Shown: positions 38,796 through 48,367 of the stretch, in pieces | Position numbering within the stretch: the stretch's first letter is position 1 | Layout of the letters: every line of letters starts with the position of its first letter | Assembly (NCBI GenBank): GCA_963669155.1 | Contig: OZ022596.1 | Location: 19,952,828-20,016,827, forward strand | Length of the DNA: 64,000 nucleotides | DNA from: Arbacia lixula | Lineage: Eukaryota > Echinodermata > Echinoidea > Arbacioida > Arbaciidae | Reading direction: 5' to 3' | The notes under the pieces: model-generated | What the model was told of the DNA's origin: nothing | The model's input: the letters and a program-made list of their open reading frames with translations, nothing else | Databases searched by the model: none | Program-made: the position numbers and the translations under genes

Positions 38796-38853
38796 TTCTC
38801 TCCTCATCTTGTATCTTGCAGGTGACCGGCTCGCTGCCATTCCGTTTGTGTAA
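23833..38853 (+). CDS. Small secreted cysteine-rich protein, IGFBP-N-like plus follistatin/Kazal-like modules (spliced gene)
   Basis: Five exons (99+214+163+98+32 bp) join to 201 codons plus TAA. Residues 1-25 are a signal peptide (MNALKILITMVTVFLLPGSS core). Exon 2 is Cys-rich: CPCPKPQGSPDGKW, CICVCGFALGEECSTDESCE then EGLFC resembles the second half of an IGFBP N-terminal domain (C.C..CA..GE.C....C..GL.C). Exons 3-4 give C-x6-CGLYERC-x8-C, then PVCG, then TFENRC, the follistatin/Kazal pattern of SPARC, follistatin and IGFBP7-like proteins, closed by the YYDLGVC cysteine. No Ig domain follows. Protease-inhibitor or growth-factor-binding roles are family-based guesses. The first and last exons are the least certain. 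Confidence 0.65.
23932..26735. other. First intron of the secreted-protein gene: AT-rich, repeat-derived
   Basis: No gene. 24880-25020 resembles 52795-52950. Between 25070 and 26350 recurring TTTTCCTGT/ACAGGAA and AACGTTTT/GGACGTTT words suggest diverged copies of a mobile repeat, without clear borders. Confidence 0.4.
24890..25020 (+). repeat. Dispersed repeat copy (partner at 52795-52950)
   Basis: TTTGAACAAGGTTTGATTCC, GCCACTTAATATT, GCAGCTGCT and ATGCATACGCGATTGCGTCA align in order with TTTGAACAAGATTTGG, GCCACTCAATATT, GCAGCTGCT and ATATGCGATAGCATCA. Family unknown. Confidence 0.5.
26740..28195 (+). repeat. GGATAA/GGATCA satellite-like array, about 1.45 kb
   Basis: Hexamer-based array of AGGATA with AGGATC and AGAATA variants, showing longer periodic blocks such as AGGATCAGGATAATATAAGG and GGATAAGAATAGGATACGG. 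The + strand is almost pure purine plus T, with very few C. Confidence 0.96.
28395..29340 (-). mobile_element. 5'-truncated non-LTR retrotransposon (jockey/CR1-like) remnant
   Basis: On the minus strand 29328-29200 reads HSYPTRQATKLHVSYP, then after a frameshift SIRHRGPDVWNSLPNKLCNM and LTEHLFKRTVRHMLLSNM with a stop near 29070. This is the typical C-terminus (H.Y.TR.A..LH, IR..GP.VWNSLP, FK..) of LINE ORF2 proteins of the CR1/RTE/jockey type. A long 3' UTR follows and ends at 28395-28430 in a (TAAA)n-like tail, as in CR1/L2 elements. The reverse-transcriptase core is missing. Inactive. Confidence 0.7.
29610..29782 (+). repeat. 18-bp repeat, about 9-10 copies
   Basis: Units ATGCATACACTCGTGAAT and ATGCATACACTCATAAAT alternate. 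It gives spurious ORFs on both strands because 18 is divisible by three. Confidence 0.93.
30165..30475 (+). repeat. About 62-bp repeat x 4 ending just before exon 2 of the secreted-protein gene
   Basis: GATTGATTGATTAACCCGGC, AAAAATGCGCCTATACGCAG and CCCCAGAACT recur with variable (GATT)n length. The last unit ends about 15 bp before the acceptor, so it forms the 3' end of the intron. Confidence 0.88.
30490..30703 (+). CDS. Secreted-protein gene exon 2: IGFBP-N-like cysteine module
   Basis: 214 bp, phase 0 to phase 1. The acceptor GTGGACAG is weak in pyrimidines; the donor ACCT|GTAAGT is strong. It encodes ECPCPKPQGSPDGKWIPPAE then LMMFDTDDATGAYCICVCGF, ALGEECSTDESCEEGLFC and GPGFCT. GC-rich and clearly coding against AT-rich flanks. 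Its last 17 bases (CCCCGGTTTCTGCACCT) seed the 56-bp array. Confidence 0.8.
30687..33760 (+). repeat. 56-bp minisatellite, about 55 copies, exon end plus donor, with higher-order repeats
   Basis: The unit is CCCCGGTTTCTGCACCT (exon 2 end) then GTTAGTCCCTTTACTTATAT and GGGTTCCCATGTACTGATA. Unit 1 is the true junction with GTAAGT; most later units have GTTAGT. Blocks of several variant units are themselves repeated: 31506-31697 recurs at 31847-32038 (shift 341 bp) and again, modified, near 32972. Confidence 0.96.
33913..34075 (+). CDS. Secreted-protein gene exon 3: follistatin/Kazal-like module
   Basis: 163 bp, phase 1 to phase 0+2, acceptor TTCCCAG, donor AATAG|GTGCGT. It encodes RCEDPAFRCGLYERCGMRQN, GSPNCEKMVKHC and SAEVYYPVCGEKEGALRTFE plus N. 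PVCG and TF.N.C are Kazal hallmarks. The next intron remains open in this frame for about 480 codons. Confidence 0.85.
34095..35395 (+). repeat. 51-bp minisatellite, about 25 copies, open in the exon frame
   Basis: Unit CTCTCACCTTCCTTCTACCC, TTCTATATCTCTCTAATCTG, TCTTTATTCAT. It starts about 20 bp inside the intron after exon 3. The period is divisible by three and the exon frame stays open to 35519 (SHLPSTLLYLSNLSLFI repeated). It is pyrimidine-rich on the + strand, and only unit 1 and the last units are diverged. Confidence 0.95.
35582..35679 (+). CDS. Secreted-protein gene exon 4: end of Kazal-like module
   Basis: 98 bp. It completes Arg (AG|G) and the Kazal Cys: CYMELDNTDIEESFVGEG, then SPTLWSYYDLGVCT. 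Acceptor TTGCACAG, donor ACAG|GTAAAA, phase 1. The final Cys in GVC pairs by position with the Kazal fold. Confidence 0.8.
35723..36233. mobile_element. Fold-back DNA element, about 510 bp with about 115-bp inverted repeats
   Basis: The left arm ACAATTGAGCTTTTGTGGCG, CGATGTCGTTTATAGAGGGC, GGCACTGCCCCACCCTCAAG is mirrored by CTTGAGGATGGGGTAGTGCC, GCCCTCTATAAACGACATCG, AAAAGCCTAGTTGT. The interior carries two copies of a ~56-bp segment (CACTCAGGAACACCTTGATT). No transposase. It lies in the last intron of the secreted-protein gene, inserted next to a CCACTCTTCAACTTTGGCA repeat word. Confidence 0.75.
36234..36670 (+). repeat. Imperfect repeats with CACTCTTCAACTTTGGCAT and G-runs
   Basis: CCACTCTTCAACTTTG(G/A)CAT occurs at 35701, 36390, 36570 and 36653 with GGAGTTGGGTTGGAGG duplicated at 36305-36375 and G11-G14 runs between. 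ORFs here are low-complexity. Confidence 0.7.
36834..37103. mobile_element. MITE with CAGGGCCGTC termini and 5-bp target duplication
   Basis: CAGGGCCGTCGCC at the left and GGTGACGGCCCTG at the right are inverse (12 of 13). The flanks repeat TCGTG (36829-36833 and 37104-37108). Interior: a G run of about 26, GCACCCCCC/GGGGGTGC inverted words and poly-A. 270 bp, no coding capacity. Confidence 0.75.
37227..37315. mobile_element. Half copy of the GCAAATAATCAA hairpin family
   Basis: AGCAAATAATCAACGTTGGT, GAAGGTGATGGGACGAACT and TTCCGAGGCGATCTG match the hairpin at 58733-58880. Only about one arm is present here. Confidence 0.6.
37316..38680. other. Intron sequence of the secreted-protein gene, nothing recognised
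   Basis: AT-rich. 38585-38615 has TTGTGCACAG|GTATGT, a donor-like site that could belong to an unannotated small exon; no matching acceptor or frame was convincing. Confidence 0.35.
38680..38815 (+). repeat. (CT)n tract acting as polypyrimidine tract
   Basis: TCTCTCTC with short C9 and TTTC interruptions, ending six bases before the acceptor at 38821. Confidence 0.9.
38822..38853 (+). CDS. Secreted-protein gene candidate terminal exon
   Basis: The acceptor TTGCAG follows a 130-bp CT tract. The phase fits exon 4 exactly: G|GT GAC CGG CTC GCT GCC ATT CCG TTT GTG TAA gives GDRLAAIPFV and stop. Support is only splice signal, phase and stop; a more distal terminal exon is possible. Confidence 0.45.
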
Positions 38854-38939
38854 GTGACGTCACACAACCTGGCACCCATACAGGGACACCGAACAAGTCA
38901 CGTGATGTATTGTCTAGTAATCAGTTTTATGCCACACGG

Positions 38940-39220
38940 TGTCTACCTGCTATTTGGTGTCTACCGGCTGGTGTCACATAGAATGTATCTACCTGCTATT
39001 TGGTGTTTACCGGCTGGTGTCACATAGAATGTATCTACCTGCTATTTGGTGTCTACCGGCTGGTGTCACATAGAATGTATCTACCTGCTATTTGGTGTTT
39101 ACCGGCTGGTGTCACATAGAATGTATCTACCTGCTATTTGGTGTCTACCGGCTGGTGTCACATAGAATGTATCTACCTGCTATTTGGTGTCTACCGGCTG
39201 GTGTCACATAGTTGGTATCT
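38940..39220 (+). repeat. 47-bp minisatellite x 6
   Basis: Unit TGGTGTCTACCGGCTGGTGT, CACATAGAATGTATCTACCT, GCTATTT; lies in the presumed 3' UTR of the secreted-protein gene, within 90 bp of the stop. Confidence 0.93.
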
Positions 39221-39748
39221 ACCTGCTGTGGGGACTCACCCTTCTCATCCTTGTCCAGCCTCGCCGGAGTTCTCCTCGTCTTAGTACTCTTGTTCACATT
39301 TCGTCGTTGGTGGCAGTATGACGACGGCCAACCCATATAACTCTGGGCCGACTCAGAGGCCTCTATCATAGAGTTTGACCAACTCAGTTTCATTAGGCAT
39401 TAACAAGGTGCATAATCATTTTGTTAACTGCTTGCCCAACAAAGCAACAAGCAATATGTTGCTAGCTGTTGAAACCGAGTTGGCCAATCCATGTGTGTTA
39501 AAGAGCTCTGAGCCAACTTATTTAAACATTTCACTGTATTAGACAGTGCTAACCTTTTAACTTGTTATAGACCAAAATTGAATTTCTCGTTGTTCCAAAG
39601 TATTTCACACTGTCCACGTATCGACTCATTACTTCTCTGGCAGGTTACAAACATGTTTAATCTTAGAGTGCTATATTTTTTTTATGTTTGTTGTTGTTTT
39701 TTTTTGCACTAATAATGTACCAAAATCCCATAAAGCATTTTAGCTGTC

Positions 39749-39905
39749 GACAAACTCAATATTGATCATTCATCAACGGACAAAGTCAATATCGATCATT
39801 CATCAACGGACAAACTCAATATCAATCATTCATCAACGGACAAACTCAATATCGATCATTCATCAACGGACAAACTCAATATCGATCATTCATCAACGGA
39901 TAAAA
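39749..39905 (+). repeat. 30-bp repeat x 5
   Basis: TCATCAACGGACAAACTCAA TATCGATCAT. The period is divisible by three and yields an IIHQRTNSIS ORF by chance. Confidence 0.93.
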
Positions 39906-41915
39906 GTGACAGTTTTGTATCATGTACATGCATATATTCATTTTATATTATCATTGTTATTATCAAAACTGGATTAATGTGCAAACTTGATTTTTGTACA
40001 TATTTCATCTTTATTACTACTGTAATTAATATTTTTAACATTATTGATTTTATAATCATTGTATTATTGATATTGGTATTATTAGTATTATTATCAGTGC
40101 TATTATTATTATTATTATTATTATTATGAAACATTATGTTTAATCACGTAAATTGCAAAACATGATCGCCATCTTATTCACGAATCTACGTCTGTCACTG
40201 AATGAGCTCCCATGGTTACCAATGATCTTTTTGCTTTAAGGATCAAAACAGAAGAACAAAACGGTATCTTGTTCTTTCTTCATTTTCCGATGTATTGAGC
40301 AATAAGTTTTAAATCTGATTTTATTCTAGCTTTATTTTGATTGCCATCATTTTAATGACTATCAGATTTATTCTTGCTATCACTATAATTTGATGTTATT
40401 AACATTGAAAAAAATACTTTTTTAACATTATTACATTATGATCAGTATTGATATTATTACTGATGGTATCGTTATTTGCACTTTTATCATCATCGTTATT
40501 ACTGTTTTCAAATTTATATTTTTGTATCCATCAGCGTTATTTTAGCAGTTTTGATGAATGTACTTCTTCATGGCATTTTATGAAATCAGGTACAAATGCA
40601 TTTACAAAAACAAAGACTTATTATATTATGTTTATTTTCTTTTTATCGGGGATATTACTCTACATTTCCTTTCACATGGGCAAAATAAGAAATGTTTAGA
40701 GATTGGAGTACAGTACTCCATCAGTAAATACCAGGTATGTTATTGTGATTGTGAGGGTAAAGAAGCCTTCCTGTGATATCCATGTTCTCGTCCAACGTGC
40801 ACTGCGTGACCATGAGACTCGAGGACACACCTCACGAGGGTTTTACACCTCAACTCAGCAAGTCTTCCTCCAGCAAGTCATAACATTTAGGTTTCTTGCT
40901 TTATTGTGAGATATATAGTTCTCAGCAGGGGTGCATTTTCTTTAACATATCAACATTATTAAATCATTTTTATGCAATGATCTATTTTTTAACTGTTATT
41001 CCCGATGTCGTTTGTTGTTCAACTGAAGCTCTTCAGGTAACCATAGTAATTTATGATTGGAAATAAACACACATCAGGATGGGAAGAGAATGGTTATGGA
41101 TAAAGCGAAATCTAATGTAATGTGCATGGATTGACTGAGCTATTGTGACGTCAAACATCTTTTCCAGGCCCCTAATATCCAGGGACCATTTTGTGCACTA
41201 CATGTTTTCTGCCACAGATGGCGCTATTCCATAACACTAGACAGACACAGTCAGAAACGTTCTTTGTTATCTTGAATGCATTGTTAATATCATCATTAGT
41301 TTATAATTGTCACATTAATCGTTATCTATATTGTTGTTATTTTTATCAGTATTATTATCGGTACTTTATTCTTGTAATGATACATATATCTTTAATATAT
41401 GGTTTCCATTGTTACTTTGTATTAACAGTCCATTATTGATATTTTTTATTACAATTTGTGTCATGTTTGTTTTTAAAGACTTAATGCCGAATTTCGTAGT
41501 AAAGTACACCGTTCTTTCTCTCATCAACGTTATCAATAAGCGTTTAGTTTAAGTTAAAAATAATATCATTTGAATCATCATGTGAAAAACAAAAAATGAA
41601 TATTCACATCACGGAAACAGAAACGACGATGCGGACAAACGAGAAACTCAAGTGACAATAAACGAGTGAAGAAGAACCTTTACATCAATATTGATCCCCT
41701 CTGGCTAGGGAACAACCAAATTAGACAGACATTAAACCAGCAAACACACGTTTGACAGGTGTAATACAATCATGCTATAATACATGTATTAAACTTACAA
41801 TAGGGATATCAAGGATGTGATTGGCTAGTTCATGATTGTGACGTTACTTGCTGACACCATACGGTGATACTCTTCTCTCTTCGTTTAGTATTTTAAGATG
41901 CTCATGTGTGTTGGC
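39906..41915. other. Intergenic AT-rich region, nothing recognised
   Basis: TTATTATTA microsatellite at 40098-40127, many ATTATT words, an AATAAA at about 41059-41064 that could be a distal poly(A) signal. No conserved ORF. Confidence 0.4.
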
Positions 41916-41918
41916 AAT

Positions 41919-42400
41919 AAGCGTTAAAAACACTTTTGACACTTTTACAATGAAAAACAAATTACAACACAAATGAAGCTAAAATAAACACATTATGAAA
42001 TCAAAAGATGTCAATTGTTTCCAAGCAGGACTCGTGACATGTCATCAATTATTATTGTTGCAGTAATCCTTGAATACTTGATGAGATTTTCACTTTTGGA
42101 CAACTTTGAACCTCGAAATGTGTGTGCCATTGACCGGTGTGGATCATACTTTTTAATGTATAAGCAACTACTATCACAGTGTTGTTAATAATACATGATG
42201 CTTCTGGCAGAAGTGACATTGCTGCTTGACGTGTTTGATGCTCAATAGCTATTGTTATGTTCTGAATTAACTATTGCATACACACACACTCTTGAAAAAA
42301 ATACATCCCTTGACCTGCTAATGTATCACATTTGGCTTGATTCGAATTCTAACTTATTTTTTATTATTTTTAAATGTGTCAGAAGTGTTTTTAACACTTT
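41919..42400. mobile_element. Possible inverted-repeat element, about 480 bp
   Basis: AAGCGTTAAAAACACTTTTG, ACACTTTTA at 41919 is nearly the reverse complement of 42371-42399 (TAAATGTGTCAGAAGTGTTT, TTAACACTT). Interior has no ORF. Borders uncertain. Confidence 0.45.
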
Positions 42401-42989
42401 GAGAGGTATGCTTTATGCACTCTAGATTCACACAGGATGATAGAGTCATCACGACTCTTTATCATGCAGACCAACATTGTCAACTAAAAGAAAGCGACAA
42501 ATATGAACAAATCTCATTATTTTTGGAATTATCATAATTATTTGTTTGTTTGTTTTTCATTAATTTATTTAGGGTTATTATGATCATTTTGATGCATATA
42601 TTCAATGATTGAGTTTCTTATTTTTTTCTGAGGAGGAGGCTCAACAATGCATGTAAACAATTTTTATTTTAGATTATATTACATATTTTTTGTTCATTAT
42701 TGATGTTATATATTTATATTTGCTCTTCTTTATTTGTGTGTTTCATTATATTAGACAGCACATAAATTCAAGGTGTTTATTTAATTTGTTTATATTTTTT
42801 CAGACTTTGAATACATGTTTGGTGCATAGACGTCCCTCTCCCTGCCCTCTACTTTCTGATCTGATTTAAATGTTTCTCAGAAACCAGCTACAAGTTGATC
42901 TGTAAACTCAATTATCGTGTTATTTCAACCTGTCTATACACACATTACGTCATGAATAAACCAGTCACAGAAAGTCAACGAGAAATGGT

Positions 42990-43170
42990 TACAGTTCGAT
43001 ATTCCGAAGGTTCGTTACTCCGAAGGTTCGTTATTCCGAAGTTTCGTAATTCCGAAACACGTAAATTGCCTATACCTCGATGCTCGTTAGTCTGAAAGCG
43101 AAAAAGGGTTCGTTAATCCGAGCATTTGTCGCGTAACGTTCAGAATAACGACCCTTCGGAATAAAGAGTG
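42990..43170. mobile_element. TTCCGAAGGTTCGTTA repeat-family copy
   Basis: ATTCCGAAGGTTCGTTACTC and GTTCGTTATTCCGAAG recur, followed by inverse words (ACCCTTCGGAATAA). The same TTCGGAATAA/AACGAACC vocabulary occurs at 54080-54175. This word set is typical of a non-autonomous element common in marine invertebrate DNA, as far as I recall. Confidence 0.45.
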
Positions 43171-43334
43171 CTTCCCGGAGAAATTGTAGCTATTTGTTTA
43201 TTTTGAGTCTATAGCAACACTAATGGGGGTATGTATGTGTTTATTAATAACATAAACACATCCTCGGAAGCATTGTATTTTACGTACGCAGGGTAAATAG
43301 TGGCGAAAGGGAGAGATACACACAGAGATGAATA

Positions 43335-43345
43335 AGAGAGAGAGA

Positions 43346-43387
<42 letters not shown>

Positions 43388-43449
43388 GAAAGAGAAAGAG
43401 AGGGGAGAGGAAGAGAGAGAGAGAGGGAGAGAGAGAGGAAGAGGGGAGA

Positions 43450-43502
<53 letters not shown>

Positions 43503-43632
43503 GGGAGAGGAAGAGAGAGAGAGAGAGAGATAGAAAGAGAGAGAGAGAGAGAAAGAGAGAGGAAGAGAGAGAGGGGGAGAGAGCATAAGTAAGATGTGTG
43601 GAGAGATAGGTAGGAATTTAAGATACAGATAT

Positions 43633-43712
<80 letters not shown>

Positions 43713-43715
43713 CTA
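43335..43715 (+). repeat. (GA)n microsatellite in two blocks
   Basis: GAGAGAGA with GGGGAG interruptions at 43335-43583, and a purer block at 43636-43708. ORFs on both strands are translations of it. Confidence 0.97.
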
Positions 43716-43954
43716 AATTAAATCTTGAAGTAAACATGATTACCTTAAATTTTAGCACGGTAACTCTGAGAGGACGACAGACACAGAAGTTCTGCACCTC
43801 CATAAGTAAACAACACCTTCGACGATACATCTACACGATTAACAGTGACCTCAATCATAATCATAGTAGTTGTTGACTTTACAATAGATACAGATATAGC
43901 TGATATGGCTTTGCCATTCGATACAAATGGATAAATTGACATCCGTGCGACAGG

Positions 43955-45030
43955 TCCCTGACAAGTGTGTGGCCACAAGTCACTGACAGGTGCGTGGCCA
44001 CAAGTCACTGACAGGTGCGTGGCCACAAGCCACTGACTGGTGTGTGGCCACAAGTCACTGACAGGTGCGTGGCCACAAGTCACTGACAGGTGTGTGGCCA
44101 CAAGTCACTGACAGGTGCGTGGCCACAAGTCACTGACAGGTGCGTGGCCACAAGTCACTGACAGGTGCGTGGCCACAAGTCACTGACTGGTGTGTGGCCA
44201 CAAGTCACTGACAAGTGCGTGGCCACAAGTCACTGACTGGTGTGTGGCCACAAGTCACTGACAGGTGCGCGGCCACAAGTCACTGACTGGTGTGTGGCCA
44301 CAAGTCACTGACAAGTGCGTGGCCACAAGTCACTGACTGGTGTGTGGCCACAAGTCACTAACAGGTGTGTGGCCACAAGTCCCTGACAAGTGTGTGGCCA
44401 CAAGTCACTGACAGGTGCGCGGCCACAAGTCACTGACAGGTGCGCGGCCACAAGTCACTGACAGGTGCGCGGCCACAAGTCACTGACAGGTGCGCGGCCA
44501 CAAGTCACTGACAAGTGCGTGGCCACAAGTCACTGACAGGTGTGTGACCACAAGTCACTGACTGGTGTGTGGCCACAAGTCACTGACTGGTGTAGGGCAA
44601 CAAGTCACTGACAGGTGCGTGGCCACAAGTCACTGACAGGTGCGTGGCCACAAGTCACTGACAAGTGCGTGGCCACAAGTCACTGACAGGTGCGTGACCA
44701 CAAGTCACTGACTGGTGTAGGGCAACAAGTCACTGACAGGTGCGTGGCCTCAAGTCACTGACAAGTGCGTGGCAACAAGTCACTGACAGGTGTGTGACCA
44801 CAAGTCACTGACTGGTGTGTGGCCACAAGTCACTGACTGGTGTGTGGCCACAAGTCACTGACTGGTGTGTGACCACAAGTCTCTGACAGGTGTGTGGCCA
44901 CAAGTCACTGACTGGTGCGTGGCCACAAGTCACTGACAAGTGCGTGGCCACAAGTCACTAACAGGTGCGTGGCCACAAGTCACTGACTGGTGTGTGGCCA
45001 CAAGTCACTGACTGGCGTGTGGCCACAAGT
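43955..45030 (+). repeat. 25-bp minisatellite, about 43 copies
   Basis: Unit GGCCACAAGTCACTGACAGG TGCGT with TGACTGG/TGACAAG and TGTGT/TGCGC variants. Intergenic. Arrangement of variants suggests block duplication. Confidence 0.96.
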
Positions 45031-45084
45031 CCCGCAGTTCATTTGTCTGTCAGGTGTTTGGACATGACTAATTCAAGCATGATC

Positions 45085-45215
45085 GTATAGTACTACAAGA
45101 CTAGTAACTCTTTTATTCTTGAGCAGTAGAAGGGATTGAGAACAATTAGTCTTTTGCAACCAGACCCGTTTATTAAAATATTGCAGATTGGATTAGAAAT
45201 GGTCACGTCAGGCTA
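45085..45215. repeat. Dispersed repeat family CAGCCAGACCCC, copy 1
   Basis: TTAGTCTTTTGCAACCAGAC CCGTTTATTAAAATA resembles 53455-53540 and 55800-55880 (TAGTCTACTGCAGCCAGACC CCTTTATTAAATAG). The most diverged of the three. Confidence 0.5.
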
Positions 45216-45554
45216 GCTGGGCATGTTACCAGGCTTCTCTAAGGGTAAGAGGAGTAACGCCCCCCCCCCCCCCCCCCACCCACCCACGAAGAGATCAGAT
45301 ATGAGGTCAGTCCCCATTCATTCCCGTCAGGCTATACTGCGCATCTTTGTCATTTATTACTATAATCGCCAAAGGCTTCATTTTTCTGGGTTAGTCAGGT
45401 ATAAAGTCAAATATGGCTGCCATGACAACACTATAAACATATTCCCAGTGCATTGTCTGTAAACTTGATGAAATATGCATTCATAACTATTTTCAGATGG
45501 GAACAATTTCTTTTCGATCGTTTGATATTACAATGCGAAGGAGCAAGATCATAG

Positions 45555-45625
45555 TGAAAAGAGAGAGAGAGAGAGAGAAAGAGAGAAAGAGAGAGGGAGA
45601 GAGAGAGAAAGAGAGAGAGAAGGAT
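45555..45625 (+). repeat. (GA)n microsatellite
   Basis: AAGAGAGAGAGAGAGAGAG with GAAAG/GGAG interruptions. Confidence 0.95.
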
Positions 45626-46029
45626 ACATGTATATGTTGTTATATTTTCATTCAGTTTAAACTGCAACTGAGGGCGCCTGTTATATATTCTTACGTAGAA
45701 AGAATAAAAAAAAGACATGATTACCACATAAGTAAAGTATGATACATTATATTTGAGTACATTACACAGATCAACATGAAGTGAAATTCCTGCAGAAAAA
45801 AAAATAATACAAATACAAAATAAATAGTAACGGTTCCGGTTGCCTCATTTGGGACTCTGGATAAAGAAATGAATATTACAATATGGGCGATTCCATGAAT
45901 TTAGTGGACAAATTTCAACAATTCATTAGGCCACATATGTTAGCGTAAGTGTATGCTATTTGTGTGAGAGTGCTTTCATTTGCACTCATCCCAGGCGTTG
46001 AAATCTTTGTCGCCCATGACATTTATTCA

Positions 46030-46190
46030 ACAATACCTTACTAACGGTTACCCAAAAGATTGTCAGAGTTTTGTCCGAGTAGCAACAACTAATAGATGTA
46101 TAATTGATAAACCATTTTTGTTATGTACAGGTGAATATAATAACGCGTTACCACGCGGTAAAGGGAAAATGACGTGAATGCATTGCGAAC
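46030..46190 (+). repeat. Dispersed repeat copy (partner at 18110-18270)
   Basis: GTCCGAGTAGCAACAACTAA, ACAGGTGAATATAATAACG, GTAAAGGGAAAATGACGTGA in the same order as in 18110-18270. Confidence 0.5.
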
Positions 46191-46554
46191 ATGGGTTGAT
46201 TGTTGTTACCCGCTTGCTATGCATGTACATTACAAGTGTTTCTCAGTGTCAGCCAACGAGTAGAAAGTGAGTGATTTGTGGGCCATTTTGTCCTGAGAAA
46301 CGGTCAAGCACTAAACACGGCTGTCTGCTTTCAATCAATTTGTCTGGTCATTTATTTCCGTAATCTATGAGTTCAAATTGCTTTCATATATTCGTTTAAC
46401 ATATTTAAGCATTGCTTGAATCACACACTGTGCGTTATGTACGCATTTTAGGTGTTAAATGTTTGTTCTGTAAGTTCTTACCTTGTTATACTTTGTAACT
46501 CAGTGCAAAATATGTACCACGTGTCAACCATTTGGCATTAAGGCCCACGACATT

Positions 46555-47040
46555 TGTATTTTTCCACCACCACTACCACTAAGACCACCACTACCACTAC
46601 GACTACCACGACCATCACCGCCACTTCCACCACAACTACTACCACCCCCACCACCAACACTACCACTGCCACCCTCACCATTACCACTACCATTGCCACC
46701 ACCACCTCCACCTCAATTCTCACAGCACCATCACTACCACCACCACCATCACCACGACCGCCACTAATACCCCACCACCACCACCACTACCATCACCACC
46801 ACCGCATCTACCACTATACCTGCACCACCACCACCATGACCACTATACCACCACCACCACCGCGCCGCCGCCAATACCATCATCTGCATTACCACCACAC
46901 CACCACCACCACCACCACCACCACCACCACCACCACCACTACCACTTTACCACCACCACCACCACCACCACCACCACCACCACCACCACCACTACCACTT
47001 TACCACCATCACTACCACTACATGTGACCACCATCACCAT
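46555..47040 (+). repeat. (CCA)n / (CAC)n trinucleotide tract
   Basis: About 480 bp of CCACCACCA with CTAC, CATC and CGC interruptions. Thr/Pro/His/Val ORFs on both strands are by-products. Confidence 0.97.
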
Positions 47041-47139
47041 CCCTGTCATTCTCACAGCACCAGCATCTCATCACTTCCACGTAAATTAGTGCATGTACCG
47101 TATTCTGAACAAAGGCCAGTAAAACAAACAGTGCGTGTA

Positions 47140-48133
47140 TAATCCTGGACCAATTTAATGGGACGCCAAAATAAACTACATGAAACTTTATTTTTGATTT
47201 ATTATAGATACATTATTGTTCACTGCGTTTTGTCCACAAAATGATCGCGCACAACGCATAATTGGAATCAACCAAGATTCTGTGATGAAAACTAATGATT
47301 TTATGAGAGAGCATCAGATGATATTTTTGCGCCCCCATAAAGTTAGTCTACGTGAAGTACAATATACGCGGTCTGCGTTAAATCACCTTTGTGATCACGG
47401 GGCAATTTGTTTAGAACTTTAATCCATAGCGGGCAATCTCTTTCAGGCCCAAATCGCTCAACTTGCCGTGTTTACATTGATGGTCCGTTATCACCGCGGC
47501 ATATCGATCCCTCTTGAACGCGATTAACGCGTCGTGGGTATCAATAGCACAATACACGCTGGAGTGGGTCTATTGTTACCTCACAGCCTAAACCGCTGAG
47601 TGTTTGCTATGCACACACTACATTACACACAACACACTGACACTCCGCACGCCCCGTACACACCGCACGTGCAGCCAGCCTATTGATTGGAGACTCAAGT
47701 TTGCGGCTAAGACTAGCCAGTCGATAAGCTCAAGGTTCGGACGTGTTAACAAGATTACGGAAGATATAGACGTGTAACATGCATATCATGTTGGCTACGT
47801 GATAAGCTACTGGTGGAAGAGTAACATTATCTGTTATCAAACCGGTCGCAGATTCACGATTCTTGCCAAATGGAACTTTCTTTCCAATCTGTGTAGATTC
47901 ACCCGAGCGAATGACGCTACGTGATTTGTGTATTTGAATTCACGCACCTGTGCGCTGAGCGCAAGGCACCAATAAACTTCGTAAAGAGTTATTCGATTGT
48001 GGGTCGTTGTTACAAGCTACTACGAAGAGGGGTGTACCGTTACCCGTGCGACATTATTACTTTGGATATACTCAAGAGGAGCGTGTTTGTATCTGGTGAT
48101 CACTCTAGTGCAAGTTGGTAGCATGGGTGCGCG
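47140..48133. other. Region upstream of the third gene; diverged repeat copy and possible promoter
   Basis: 47155-47350 shares GACGCCAAAATAAACTAC and GCATCAGATGATATTTTTGC GCCC with 52510-52720, so it is repeat-derived. 47860-48133 is less AT-rich and precedes the candidate first exon; no TATA box seen. 5' UTR/promoter status is inferred. Confidence 0.35.
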
Positions 48134-48367
48134 ATGTCCGTAGCGACTGAAAGGTTGGATTTAATCCCAGAGAGCTTGGGCAACCATAACGGGCTTGTGT
48201 GCCGTGAGGTCCCGATGGATCGGGCCAGGCGGGACGGTGCGGGGGAATCTCGCCCTAGCAACCGGCCACGGGACCCACACCTCCACTCCAGAGTCCACTC
48301 GGAGTCGGCCGTGGAGTTCTACAGACCCGGGGCTTTCAGTGAACGATCGTGGGACTCCAAGGCGAAG
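48134..48367 (+). CDS. Third gene, candidate first exon
   Basis: 234 bp from ATG to AAG|GTAGGA, phase 0. 78 residues, MSVATERLDLIPESLGNHNG to FYRPGAFSERSWDSKAK, rich in Arg, Asp and Ser. Coding-like composition and a clean donor. The assignment to this gene rests on phase and similar composition; 8.7 kb separate it from the next exon. Confidence 0.5.
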
